This document shows, piece by piece, positions 46,011 through 54,803 of a stretch of DNA of 64,000 bases (position 1 is its first letter; each line of letters starts with the position of its first letter). Source of the DNA: Gimesia alba (GTDB lineage Bacteria > Planctomycetota > Planctomycetia > Planctomycetales > Planctomycetaceae); NCBI RefSeq assembly GCF_007744675.1, contig NZ_CP036269.1, positions 4,195,546 through 4,259,545 of the forward strand, given 5' to 3'. A program made the position numbers and the translations under genes. Below the pieces are notes generated by a model. The model was not told where the DNA came from and ran no database searches. It saw nothing but the letters and a program-made list of their open reading frames with translations.

Positions 46011-47483
46011 TCACCGTGGCTCTGTCTCCGGAGCCGCGGTGTAGTAATACATATTCGGTATCGCAGGTTGAAACAGCCCCACCCGATTCCAAGGTTTCAA
46101 CAACAACTCTGCCCGTTCAATCGCTTGCGGAATTTCATCCGCCCCCTGTTCCAGCAAATGGATCCATTCTCGAACTGCTTGTCTGAATTCAGTATCATCC
46201 GCACACAAAAACAACGGCTGTTTTCCTTCAGAACACCGCAAATGTTCAAAACCGGTCGCTGCAGCAAAATAAAACAGAGTGCTCGCCGTAAACAAATCAA
46301 AGTGCGGCAAGCTAAGATAACAGCCGGCAACCAGTGAATCGATCAACGAGAGCTCAGCCTGAATCGAATCCGAATAATCTACCATCACTGAGGTCAATTC
46401 CTCTTTCCCCCAGAATTGTTCCAAAGCAGCAACCAGGCGTTCAATCCCACATAACGTATGCGCAATCCCGGTGCTGTGCAGTGGATCAATAAACCCAGCC
46501 GTATGAGGCAGCAACGCCCAGTTCTCGCCAGCACACTTCTTCCAGCCGCGTTGCAATCGATTCGTAGAAACCAGCCCCGATTCAGGCGCCACCAGAGACG
46601 CGTCTGCAAATTGGGCGGCAATCGATGGATAACCTTCTAACATCTGTCGCCAAACATCTTCAGCCCCACCGGTTTGCTGATCTTCTTTTAACACAAAACC
46701 CGCACTCGTGATCCCATTATTAAATCGCAACTGCCACATCCACCCTTCGTGCAATACCTGATGCAGCGCCGCGCGATCACAGTCAAACGGATAATCACTC
46801 CGATCAATGTGACTCTGATCCAATACCTCAGCCCAGGAAACCACACTGGCAAAATGCCCATAGACGGCCGATGATTTCGTGAGAAACTCGGTCTGGCGTT
46901 CAATGCCCAATGTATTCGGAACAATCCCTGCAGCCCCCGTCGCATCAATCACAAATGCCGCCTGCAGCGCAATCGGCTCCCCCTTTCTCGTTCCTGTAAT
47001 TTCCCAGCCGTCCGACCGTTCAAGCGTTACTTCAGACTGATCCAGATAAACCACTTTCGATTTTTGAACCTCTTCAGCGAAAAAATTATCAACGTCCGCC
47101 CGATACCAGTGTGTGTCCGCTAAAGAATCACTCAGATTCGCAGTCACCAGCAATTCACTGCCATGACTTGGCTTCGCTTTGAAGTTGTGTTGAGGCTCAT
47201 GGGAAAAATAACTGAAACCGCGTTTGATCCCACAGGCTAATCCGGGATAGTGTTCCTGCCAGGTCCCATGCTTGCAAAATGGCTGAAATTGTGGAAGATC
47301 GTACTGTTCAGAGAGTGACCGGAGCAGATACCCGGCGGCGGGCGTCGAGGATTCTCCGATCGCAAAACGGGGATGCGTTCCGCGATCAACGATCGCGACC
47401 GACAAACCAACGCGATCCAACAGCAGCGCCGTCAAGCTGCCGCCGAAGCCGGCTCCCATAATTACGACATCAAATTGCTGCAT
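46011..47483 (-). CDS. FAD-dependent halogenase/geranylgeranyl-reductase-like oxidoreductase
   Basis: 490 residues. The Rossmann motif Gly10-x-Gly12-x-x-Gly15 (M-G-A-G-F-G-G) follows the first strand. G-E-S-S-T-P near 44-49 is typical of flavin-dependent halogenases and related monooxygenases. The second FAD motif is F-I-D-P-L-H-S-T-G-I-A near 340. The W-x-W-x-I-P halogenase signature is not seen, so halogenation is doubtful; a hydroxylase or reductase on a lipid or tailored metabolite is equally possible. There is no clear Shine-Dalgarno. A hairpin covers its last codons. Confidence 0.75.
   Translation of the reverse strand: MQQFDVVIMGAGFGGSLTALLLDRVGLSVAIVDRGTHPRFAIGESSTPAAGYLLRSLSEQYDLPQFQPFCKHGTWQEHYPGLACGIKRGFSYFSHEPQHNFKAKPSHGSELLVTANLSDSLADTHWYRADVDNFFAEEVQKSKVVYLDQSEVTLERSDGWEITGTRKGEPIALQAAFVIDATGAAGIVPNTLGIERQTEFLTKSSAVYGHFASVVSWAEVLDQSHIDRSDYPFDCDRAALHQVLHEGWMWQLRFNNGITSAGFVLKEDQQTGGAEDVWRQMLEGYPSIAAQFADASLVAPESGLVSTNRLQRGWKKCAGENWALLPHTAGFIDPLHSTGIAHTLCGIERLVAALEQFWGKEELTSVMVDYSDSIQAELSLIDSLVAGCYLSLPHFDLFTASTLFYFAAATGFEHLRCSEGKQPLFLCADDTEFRQAVREWIHLLEQGADEIPQAIERAELLLKPWNRVGLFQPAIPNMYYYTAAPETEPR
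46012..46041. other. Hairpin between convergent htpG and flavoprotein genes
   Basis: An 11-base stem with one wobble pair (46012-46022 with 46031-46041) and an 8-base loop, overlapping the end of the flavoprotein gene. No T tract follows on either strand, so a terminator role for htpG is uncertain. Confidence 0.4.
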
Positions 47484-47587
47484 CAGAGTGGATGGATTCT
47501 TCTTCGATCAGTTTTTGTTACACTATTTATTTCAGACACTCAGTTTAACCGATTGCCAACTTAAAGGCAGGCTCAGAAGGATAGATC

Positions 47588-49171
47588 ATGCAGACACAAC
47601 CGGTTCTCATCAATGGCCAATGGATTGAATCAACGGGTACCCAGACATTTCAAGCCGTCAATCCGGCAACCGCGGAAACTCTGGAGCCACAGTTTCCTGT
47701 CAGTCCCTGGGACGAAATCGAATCCGTCGTCCAGGCCGCTGCTGCCGCTTCCAAAGAAATGCGAGGCTGGACCGGCGAACGATTTGCCGCCTTCCTCGAA
47801 TCTTACGCCGAAGAAATCGAAAAACAGGCCGACGCGCTGGTTGAGGCCGCGAATCTGGAAACAGGTTATCCGGAATCCCCCCGCTTGAGAGACGGCGAAC
47901 TCCCTCGCACCACGAATCAATTGAGACAAGCCGCCAGCCATGCCCGCGAAGGTTCCTGGGCGCAGCCGACCATCGATACCGGCACCGGCATTGGCTCCCT
48001 GTTTGGCCCCATCGGTCCCGTCACCGTTTTCGGTCCCAACAATTTCCCCTTCGCATTCAACAGTATCGCGGGAGGCGACTTCGCCGCCGCGGTCGCAGCC
48101 GGAAATCCTGTGATTGCCAAAGGTCATTCCTCTCATCCCAAAACAACACAGATCTTCGCCGAAGCCGCAGACGCAGCAGCCAAAGCGACCAACATGCCGA
48201 ATGGCTTCGTCCAGCTCATTTATCGCACCAGCCACGCAGACGGCTGCCGCCTGGTTTCGCATCCCTTGATGGGAGCCATCGGCTATACTGGCGGTCGCAG
48301 CGCCGGTCTCACCATCAAGGAAGCCGCCGACAAAGCCGGCAAACCCGTCTATCTGGAGCTTTCCAGCATCAACCCGGTCTTCGTTCTCCCTGAAGCATTA
48401 GCAGAACGCAGTGCCGAGATCGCAGAAGAATTCAAAGGCAGCTGCCTGATGGGAACCGGCCAGTTCTGTACGAACCCGGGACTGGTCGCCCTCAAAGCCG
48501 GCGCAGCTGCAGACACCTTCATCGAACAGGTGAAAGAAAAGTTTGAAGCCGCCCCCGCTGGTATCCTGTTAGGCGAAGGAGTCCAGAAAGGCTTCCTGTC
48601 CGGAATCGCCGCCATTCAATCCGCCGGCGCCACACTCGTCACAGGCGGCTCTGCCTCAGACAACCCCGGCTTCTCCTGCGCCAACACCCTGTTAAAAGTC
48701 AGCGCCAGCCAGTTCCTCGAAAATCCGGAAGCCTTACAGGAAGAAGCTTTCGGAAACGCGTCCCTATTCATTCTGGCCAACTCAGACGAAGAACTGGCCC
48801 AGATCGCAGAGTGCCTCGAAGGCAATCTCACCGGTTGTATCTACAGCCACACCGACGGCAAGGATGACGCCCTCTACGATCAAATCGCCCCCGCTTTGCG
48901 ACAAAAAGTAGGTCGGCTCTTGAACGACAAAATGCCCACAGGCGTCGCCGTCAGCCCCGCCATGAATCACGGTGGCCCCTTCCCGTCAACAGGCCACCCG
49001 GTCTTCACTTCGGTTGGTATTCCTGCTGCCATCCATCGATTTTCAATGCTGCAATGTTATGACAATATCCGCCCTCATCGTTTACCGGAATCCTTAAAAC
49101 CCAAAAACCCCAACCCCGACATGTGGCGATATATTGATGGAATGTACACACAAAGTGACTACGATGCCTGA
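47588..49171 (+). CDS. NADP-dependent aldehyde dehydrogenase (alpha-ketoglutaric semialdehyde dehydrogenase type)
   Basis: 527 residues, the length of the ketoglutarate-semialdehyde branch of the ALDH family. There is an N-terminal I-N-G-Q-W-I and F-G-P-N-N-F-P-F-A-F-N-S, the general-base segment Y-L-E-L-S-S-I-N-P-V-F (family usually E-L-G-S-I-N-P), and nucleophile Cys294 in G-T-G-Q-F-C-T-N-P-G. The C-terminal H-G-G-P-F-P-S-T is also typical. The enzyme oxidises 2-oxoglutarate semialdehyde to 2-oxoglutarate at the end of pentose or hydroxyproline catabolism. The ATG has AAGGAT upstream. No pathway partners are next to it. Confidence 0.88.
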   Translation: MQTQPVLINGQWIESTGTQTFQAVNPATAETLEPQFPVSPWDEIESVVQAAAAASKEMRGWTGERFAAFLESYAEEIEKQADALVEAANLETGYPESPRLRDGELPRTTNQLRQAASHAREGSWAQPTIDTGTGIGSLFGPIGPVTVFGPNNFPFAFNSIAGGDFAAAVAAGNPVIAKGHSSHPKTTQIFAEAADAAAKATNMPNGFVQLIYRTSHADGCRLVSHPLMGAIGYTGGRSAGLTIKEAADKAGKPVYLELSSINPVFVLPEALAERSAEIAEEFKGSCLMGTGQFCTNPGLVALKAGAAADTFIEQVKEKFEAAPAGILLGEGVQKGFLSGIAAIQSAGATLVTGGSASDNPGFSCANTLLKVSASQFLENPEALQEEAFGNASLFILANSDEELAQIAECLEGNLTGCIYSHTDGKDDALYDQIAPALRQKVGRLLNDKMPTGVAVSPAMNHGGPFPSTGHPVFTSVGIPAAIHRFSMLQCYDNIRPHRLPESLKPKNPNPDMWRYIDGMYTQSDYDA

Positions 49172-49458
49172 TTCCGAGTCCGCGTTTCTGGCTCAGATTG
49201 TCAGAGTTTTGGGGAATTTCAATGCCCGATCTCAATCTGACTCAAGATTCCGCGAACCCGTTCCATCGATTCCACGTCTGTATGACTAAGGCTAGAGAAA
49301 ATATGAATTTACAATGATTTTTTTTGCCCGTAATGTTGTGAAGTCATTGTGCTTATTGCTATTATCCTGACTCAGTCATCAATCGGCCCTGTCGAGAACC
49401 GGAAGCGAATCCCATCGCTTCAATTTTCCAGCCGAATCCGATACAGTAAGAACTAATG

Positions 49459-49531
<73 letters not shown>

Positions 49532-50606
49532 TTTCTTACACTCTTTCGCTACAACGACTTGTGTATTGTAAGTCTCTTTCCGGCATCTTCCCTTTCTTTT
49601 AAGCTGCTGTTCCGTATGCATCACTGAATGCCTGACTCTGCGTCTGAATAAATTGCCCTTGATCGCGTCGTGCGATTCCTCATGATCTCTAGTTATGCGT
49701 CGCGCGCGAGAACAGTACTGGTTCAGGTGAAGACCATGAACGAAACATTCCGCACCACCCAATAAACCGCTGGTTTGAGCACGATTTTCGCCAATCAACC
49801 CCCAAAAAGTTATGCGGGTCGACACACACCAACGCATAACGGCCACATAACAACCCGCCCCGCCACTCATCCAACACCTCCCGCCCCACTGCTCCGCAAA
49901 AGATTTCGCAAAACTCCTTGACCGGCCCACGCCATTCACAACAATTCGTTTCACCATCATGATGAATTCTCCCGTAGCATTATGTTTTCTCCCGTCGGGC
50001 GAGTCTATTTGCTCGCCCGCCTGAGAACGTCCCATCCCAATTAACGGTTGGAATGGGACGAAAACCAGCGTCACAAGTCCACACCGCCCATACAATGAGC
50101 GGCACGGCGCCAGCCGCCGTTTCGAACGTCTAGCAAGCAATCCAAACCAACGGCAAACCAATCCTACCAGATATCACCAGCCCCTCTCACATGAACTTTC
50201 AACACCCGCTGCTTATCTGCAAGAACCAGGCTTTTTGGTCAAGACGCGGTCTGCTGCGGGCGCGGTGCTGCTTTCCAGGAAGAGTCGGACGGCGTTGATC
50301 AATTTGACTTAAGTACGTCTCATGCCTGCTTGAATCCGCATCAGGAGAGTCCCCATAGAGTCAATAGAACAAAGACCCATTTTCATTTACAAATTCGAAT
50401 GTAACCTGAGCATGTAACAAATTTCTGTTCATAACAAAATGACAACATTCGCTTCAGAACTGGTAATACGAATCAAACCAGTGATTGAGTATCCGTATAT
50501 AGATTGCAAAATTGAAGCTGTTGTGAGTTGTTTTTGTCGTGACGAGCCAGATTAGCTCTGCGGTAGTGTTTTGTACCTGAGTTCTGAATCGAAAGAGAGA
50601 ATTCCT
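49532..50606. other. About 1.1 kb without a supported gene
   Basis: No ORF with a plausible start and family is present. The one long minus-strand frame runs through the tRNA and is rejected. Two adjacent GC-rich hairpins lie at 49996-50019 and 50028-50060. A 6-base inverted repeat ACTGGT/ACCAGT (50459-50482) lies in the presumed promoter region of the cytochrome gene. I see no known structured RNA such as RNase P RNA, tmRNA or SRP RNA. Confidence 0.55.
49996..50060. other. Two adjacent hairpins in the large intergenic region
   Basis: Stem 1 is 8 bases, perfect (49996-50003 with 50012-50019, loop 8). Stem 2 is 11 of 12 bases (50028-50039 with 50049-50060, loop 9). They are separated by 8 bases. 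No T tract follows. They could belong to a small RNA or a 3' end. Confidence 0.5.
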
Positions 50607-51083
50607 ATGAACAAGAAAACGCCTTACATACTGATTGCTGTTGCCTGTATTTCCGCCTTCGCACTAAACGGTTATGCAGAGAAGAATGCCCCCAAAAAGA
50701 AGGGGCAAAAGAATGCAACGGTGAGCAAAAAAGACAAGTCCGGTGAGACACTGTCTGAAAAGGATCGAGATTTTTGGATGCAGGCGAAGCTTTTAAAATC
50801 ACAGACGATATTGGCTGCGTTGACAGAAGGAGATTTTAAATCGGTTGAGAAAAATGCGCGTGCCCTGCGAAATTTTGGCATTCTGGAATCCTGGCTACGG
50901 AATAGTCCGGAGACTTCGCAATCGGAATACAAAGCACAGCTCAACAAATTCGAATTCGCCAACAAGGAACTGATTCGTATGGCCGAGGATAAAAATGCCG
51001 ACGGCGCAGCCACCGCGTTCGCAGCGATCACAATCACCTGTGTCAAATGCCACAAGTTGATACGCGACGTTGACGAAAAGTGA
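50607..51083 (+). CDS. Small exported cytochrome c-type protein
   Basis: 158 residues from the ATG at 50607; an upstream TTG at 50571 would spoil the signal peptide. The signal peptide ends near N-G-Y-A. A Lys-rich linker precedes a helical domain that ends in the single haem c site Cys145-V-K-C-His149 near the C-terminus, the layout of class II (cytochrome c'-like) proteins. It probably binds one haem covalently in the periplasm. The Lgt-like gene begins 56 bases later. A second protein of similar build lies at 56986-57417. Confidence 0.82.
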   Translation: MNKKTPYILIAVACISAFALNGYAEKNAPKKKGQKNATVSKKDKSGETLSEKDRDFWMQAKLLKSQTILAALTEGDFKSVEKNARALRNFGILESWLRNSPETSQSEYKAQLNKFEFANKELIRMAEDKNADGAATAFAAITITCVKCHKLIRDVDEK

Positions 51084-51139
51084 AGTGTGCCCTTGGGTTC
51101 AGGGCATTTCCTTCAAGGGGGAATGTTAAAGGAGAATCA

Positions 51140-51970
51140 ATGCATCTCGAGTTGTTTCGCGCTCAGTGGGGCGAGGATGTATTTACGGTCACATCCTACA
51201 GTGCGTCGATCGTAGCAGGAATTCTACTCACAGTGACATTGACGCTATTCATAGCCCACAGACGTCGCATTCCCATGCGCCCCCTGTTGATTTCCCTGGC
51301 AGCACTGATCGTTTCCGTTCCGATCGGTGCCCGCTTACTGCATTGGCTTACCAATCCGGATGCTTATCTAAACGTTTCCGATGTATATGAACTCCGATTT
51401 AGAAATTTTGCTTTGTATGGTGGTATCTTGCTTGGTGGAATCATGGGCTATGTGATGTGCCGGCTGACCCTCCTTGATCCATGGCGGCTGGCCGATAGTG
51501 TAACTCCGGGGATTTGCCTGGGAATCGCCACCATCCGTCTGGGCTGCTATCTCAATGGCTGCTGTTTCGGCTTACCGAGTTCTTCCTGGGGCGCGGTGAC
51601 ATACCCTAACGATAGTCCCGTTTTTTTATATCAGATTTCACAAAATCCCTCGGTTCTCTTCGATGGTCCTCAATCTGTTTATCCGACACAGTTGTATGAA
51701 CTCTGCGGCGCTCTGATTGCTGCCGGATTAGCACTCTGGTTGATGCGGAAAGAGGCAATTGATGGTATTCCATTTCTGGTAGCAGCTCTGTTTTTCACCA
51801 TGTGCCGCGCAGTCGTGTATTTTTTTCGTGCGCGTCCTGCAACCTGGGCAGCGCCCGATAAACTATACCCCCTACTGTATGCAATCATCATTTTACTGGG
51901 TATTGCAGCAGTCATCCTGCGGTTACGAATGAAAGAGAAAGATTTTAAGTTTGTGCAAAGTACATATTGA
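51140..51970 (+). CDS. Prolipoprotein diacylglyceryl transferase-like membrane protein (Lgt family)
   Basis: 276 residues from the ATG at 51140, which has GGAG 6 bases upstream; the frame is open to a GTG at 51080. There are about seven membrane helices. Lgt-type motifs are A-L-Y-G-G-I-L-L-G, Arg133-L-G-C-Y-L-N-G-C-C-F-G and Y-P-T-Q-L-Y-E (canonical H-P-T-Q-L-Y-E). Lgt moves diacylglycerol from phosphatidylglycerol to the lipobox Cys. The Cys-rich R-x-G-C-x-x-N-G-C-C variant and the cytochrome neighbour suggest a paralog, not necessarily the housekeeping Lgt. Confidence 0.8.
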   Translation: MHLELFRAQWGEDVFTVTSYSASIVAGILLTVTLTLFIAHRRRIPMRPLLISLAALIVSVPIGARLLHWLTNPDAYLNVSDVYELRFRNFALYGGILLGGIMGYVMCRLTLLDPWRLADSVTPGICLGIATIRLGCYLNGCCFGLPSSSWGAVTYPNDSPVFLYQISQNPSVLFDGPQSVYPTQLYELCGALIAAGLALWLMRKEAIDGIPFLVAALFFTMCRAVVYFFRARPATWAAPDKLYPLLYAIIILLGIAAVILRLRMKEKDFKFVQSTY

Positions 51971-52039
51971 GCGGAGACGCGAGAACAAACGATTCTCTGC
52001 ATGCTGTTCCGCGTCAATACAAATTTTAAGGAGACTGCA

Positions 52040-53128
52040 ATGACGTTTCGCTTGCCAATCCTCTATCTCAGTTTATTCCTGTTTTGCCTTACTCAAGTAA
52101 GCAGTGTAAAAGCACAAAGCTCAAACAGTTTAGATTCAGTTCCCACTTCGATAAAAGTGCTTGATTTTGCATCAAAAGAAGGATTGAAGTATAGCGTCAA
52201 GACTGAGTTGGCGCATCTGGAAAATCGCTATTCGCTTCTGCAACAGGCGCGAACGCAGGTCCGCAACAAACTGAAAGAAAAAAATCAGCAGATTATCTTT
52301 TCAGACGAGATTGAGAATAAATTACAAAGTTATATCAAGAGCCAACCAGAACTGGAAAAAATGGTGAAAGAAGGAGGGAAAGCGGCAGAACGGGAAATCA
52401 TCAACGGATTGCGTCAGGAGCTGACGCGCATGTCGCTCGATTCGTATAACAAAACCCTATTTATGATTGACAGGCAATTAAAAGAAACCGAGGTTCAAAT
52501 TATTGAACTCAAACGAAAACTGAAGGACCTCAGAATCAAAATAGGGGCCTACCAGGCAGAATTATTATTATCTGATCCTGCTCTCTTAGAAGGATTTCTG
52601 AATGCTGAAAAACCCTCAGTATATCTTACAGCGGCTGATGTCTCCGGCGTCTGGTCAAATGGATCATTCATTATTACTGAGGTCTATCTGAACAAGAAAT
52701 ACCGCCAACGGCTCGAAGACAAAGAAATCGTTGGCTGCGATCCACAAGTCTTTGCTGCATTGGAAAGAATGAAAAACCAGCGGATGTCCATGAGCATGAA
52801 TGTGACCCTCAACGAACAGGGTGTCGGCTCACTCACGACAACGATTACACCTCCTGGTGCCACACAAAAATCGAATCCATCCAAACCAATTTCCTGCCGC
52901 TATTCGAACGGTTCTCTGGTCGCTGTAAAAAGTGAAAAACAGATCACAGTACGGATGGAGGGAGCCGTCGTCGAAGTAGTAAACAAAGACAAATACGTGA
53001 TTGTGAAAGACCCCTTCAATTCTGAGAGCGGCCCAGCAGAATGGACGATTACGGTATTCGAAAAAGGGGCGAAAGTCGGATATATCAAGGGAACGTGGAC
53101 CGTGAGCAAATCAAAAACGGGTTCTTGA
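52040..53128 (+). CDS. Exported coiled-coil protein of unknown function
   Basis: 362 residues from the ATG at 52040, which has AAGGAG 7 bases upstream. A signal peptide (L-P-I-L-Y-L-S-L-F-L-F) ends near V-K-A before Q-S-S. Residues about 50-185 are charged helices likely to form a coiled coil. The C-terminal half (about 195-362) looks beta-rich, beginning with A-A-D-V-S-G-V-W-S-N-G-S. I recognise no family. It sits between the Lgt-like and ankyrin genes with about 70 bases on each side, so it is probably part of the same operon. Confidence 0.7.
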   Translation: MTFRLPILYLSLFLFCLTQVSSVKAQSSNSLDSVPTSIKVLDFASKEGLKYSVKTELAHLENRYSLLQQARTQVRNKLKEKNQQIIFSDEIENKLQSYIKSQPELEKMVKEGGKAAEREIINGLRQELTRMSLDSYNKTLFMIDRQLKETEVQIIELKRKLKDLRIKIGAYQAELLLSDPALLEGFLNAEKPSVYLTAADVSGVWSNGSFIITEVYLNKKYRQRLEDKEIVGCDPQVFAALERMKNQRMSMSMNVTLNEQGVGSLTTTITPPGATQKSNPSKPISCRYSNGSLVAVKSEKQITVRMEGAVVEVVNKDKYVIVKDPFNSESGPAEWTITVFEKGAKVGYIKGTWTVSKSKTGS

Positions 53129-53197
53129 GAATATCACTATCTGAGTTTTGTCGTTTTGAAGTTTGCTGATCGGTGACTTGAAGAGGAGTTTTCTGAA

Positions 53198-54283
53198 ATG
53201 AAATACATCAACAACAGATACTGTTTTCATACTGTGATGCTGCTGTTGGGATTGTGCTGTTTGCCGTTGAATGCAGCCGATCAAGGGCTGGAAAATAATT
53301 CTACTGAAACGGAAAAACGGACGGCTGATGCGAATTCCCAATCAGACCAAGAACGTTCGTCCCAGGATTTACTGAAACTGCTACAGGAAAAACGCAAAGC
53401 CATTGCAGCTGAGGAGAGTCTACCGGGAACGGAAAAACTGACACCCCAGGAATCCGAGGCCATGAATTCTCTGGAATCCCGATTCAAGCAGAATCAGAAA
53501 GTCGATCTCGATCAAGAACTCCGGAAATCCGCTAAGCAGGGATTCGTTAAACTGGCCGAGTTTTTACTTATGGTCGGTGCAAATCTGGATGCGGCTTCGA
53601 AAACGAACGGCGATACTCCCTTGCATATTGCTGTGATTGGGAAGCACAAAGATTTGATCCATCTCCTCATCATTCGGGGAGCGAACCTTGAAAAAAAGAA
53701 CACAGCTGGCAAAACCGCGCAACAACTGGCATTCCAGTCAGGAGATCGCTCGCTGGCCTTAACACTGTTGGCTGCGCAAGCGGTGCGAGATGAATTCAAG
53801 CTACATGATAAAACTCCCAAAACAGATGAGCAGAAAATACTGCGCAAGCTACGAGAACAAATCGCGAAGGGAGAAGAAGTCAATCTGGATGCCTATCTCT
53901 GGGACGCCAGTACGAACGGGCACACAGAGCTTGTCGAGTTTCTGATTCAAAATGGTGCCAACGCGAATGCACGGGATAAAAACGGGGCAACCCCCTTGCA
54001 TCTGGCGATTGCAGCGCAGCAATGGGACCTTGTTGACTTACTGATTTTTCTTGGCAAAGCACAGATTAATGTAAAAAACCGTGAGGGAAATACACCTTTG
54101 CATCTGGCAAGCAAAAATTCGGAAAGAGAGCTGATCGTAAAACTCCTGGCACTCGGAGCAGATGCAACCGTCAAAAACAACGGCGGGCAAACCCCTGCCC
54201 AAATCGCAAAAGACGAGCAAGTTCGAAAGTTCATCGAGAAATACCTTCAGGAACAATCCCGCCAGATTTCGGCAAAGAATTAA
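53198..54283 (+). CDS. Exported ankyrin-repeat protein
   Basis: 361 residues. A signal peptide (V-M-L-L-L-G-L-C-C-L-P-L) ends near N-A-A. Two blocks of ankyrin repeats follow: about 85-185 (G-D-T-P-L-H-I-A-V-I-G-K-H) and 235-345 (G-A-T-P-L-H-L-A-I-A, G-N-T-P-L-H-L-A-S, G-G-Q-T-P-A-Q-I-A). Between them is a Lys/Glu-rich linker. Ankyrin repeats bind protein partners; the partner is probably another product of this four-gene run. The ATG has GAGGAG upstream. No terminator was found after the gene. Confidence 0.85.
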   Translation: MKYINNRYCFHTVMLLLGLCCLPLNAADQGLENNSTETEKRTADANSQSDQERSSQDLLKLLQEKRKAIAAEESLPGTEKLTPQESEAMNSLESRFKQNQKVDLDQELRKSAKQGFVKLAEFLLMVGANLDAASKTNGDTPLHIAVIGKHKDLIHLLIIRGANLEKKNTAGKTAQQLAFQSGDRSLALTLLAAQAVRDEFKLHDKTPKTDEQKILRKLREQIAKGEEVNLDAYLWDASTNGHTELVEFLIQNGANANARDKNGATPLHLAIAAQQWDLVDLLIFLGKAQINVKNREGNTPLHLASKNSERELIVKLLALGADATVKNNGGQTPAQIAKDEQVRKFIEKYLQEQSRQISAKN

Positions 54284-54383
54284 GCTAATCGTTGGTGGAA
54301 AGTAATCGAGGTCAGTACATTTTTTGACGAGCGACTGGTGCATGGAGCAGATAAAATATGCCAGGACACTTTCCTGTCGCTAG

Positions 54384-54803
54384 TTATGTGGGTGCTTGAG
54401 AGCTGGTAAAGGTTTCGCTTCCGGAAGGGAGCATACCGTCAGCGTGATCCACGATTTGTCGTAATCGGTCTGCATCACTGGGGTCGTTTTTCCAGATCTC
54501 GTAGGCAACCTTCAGGGCAATCTGCATTGAGTGATGCGTTTCATATTGGCGAACCAACCTGGTTAATTCGTCCTGATCATAATTTGCATGTTGTAATTCT
54601 TGCTGTGCGTTGGCAAATTCCACGCTGTTTTTTGTTTCTTCGATAAATTCGTTGATCACCTTTTCTACCACAGACATCATCCCCGGAATGGCTTCCAGCA
54701 GATAATGCTTGCGGCAGCCCTCAATATCCCCCAGCGTTTTTTTCAATCTGACTTTAACCTGCCCTGCTTCGTTTTCGATAAAGTCGTGTTCACTTTGATT
54801 CAT
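54384..54803 (-). CDS. Small helical protein of unknown function
   Basis: 139 residues, no signal peptide, almost entirely helical and acidic. No known motif. Its ATG overlaps the stop of the larger upstream gene by 4 bases (ATGA), so translation is coupled and the two products may act together. I do not recognise the family. Confidence 0.6.
   Translation of the reverse strand: MNQSEHDFIENEAGQVKVRLKKTLGDIEGCRKHYLLEAIPGMMSVVEKVINEFIEETKNSVEFANAQQELQHANYDQDELTRLVRQYETHHSMQIALKVAYEIWKNDPSDADRLRQIVDHADGMLPSGSETFTSSQAPT

Noticed and set aside
46012..46041. Hairpin as a terminator for htpG
   Set aside because: There is no T tract on the plus strand after the stem, so it is listed only as a hairpin.
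47630..48262. A 210-codon minus-strand ORF opposite the aldehyde dehydrogenase
   Set aside because: Antisense shadow of a conserved gene; low-complexity Gly-rich translation and no start signal.
49222..49317. A 31-codon ORF with GGGGA upstream, between the aldehyde dehydrogenase and the tRNA
   Set aside because: Short and compositionally unremarkable; kept only as a note because of its Shine-Dalgarno-like sequence.
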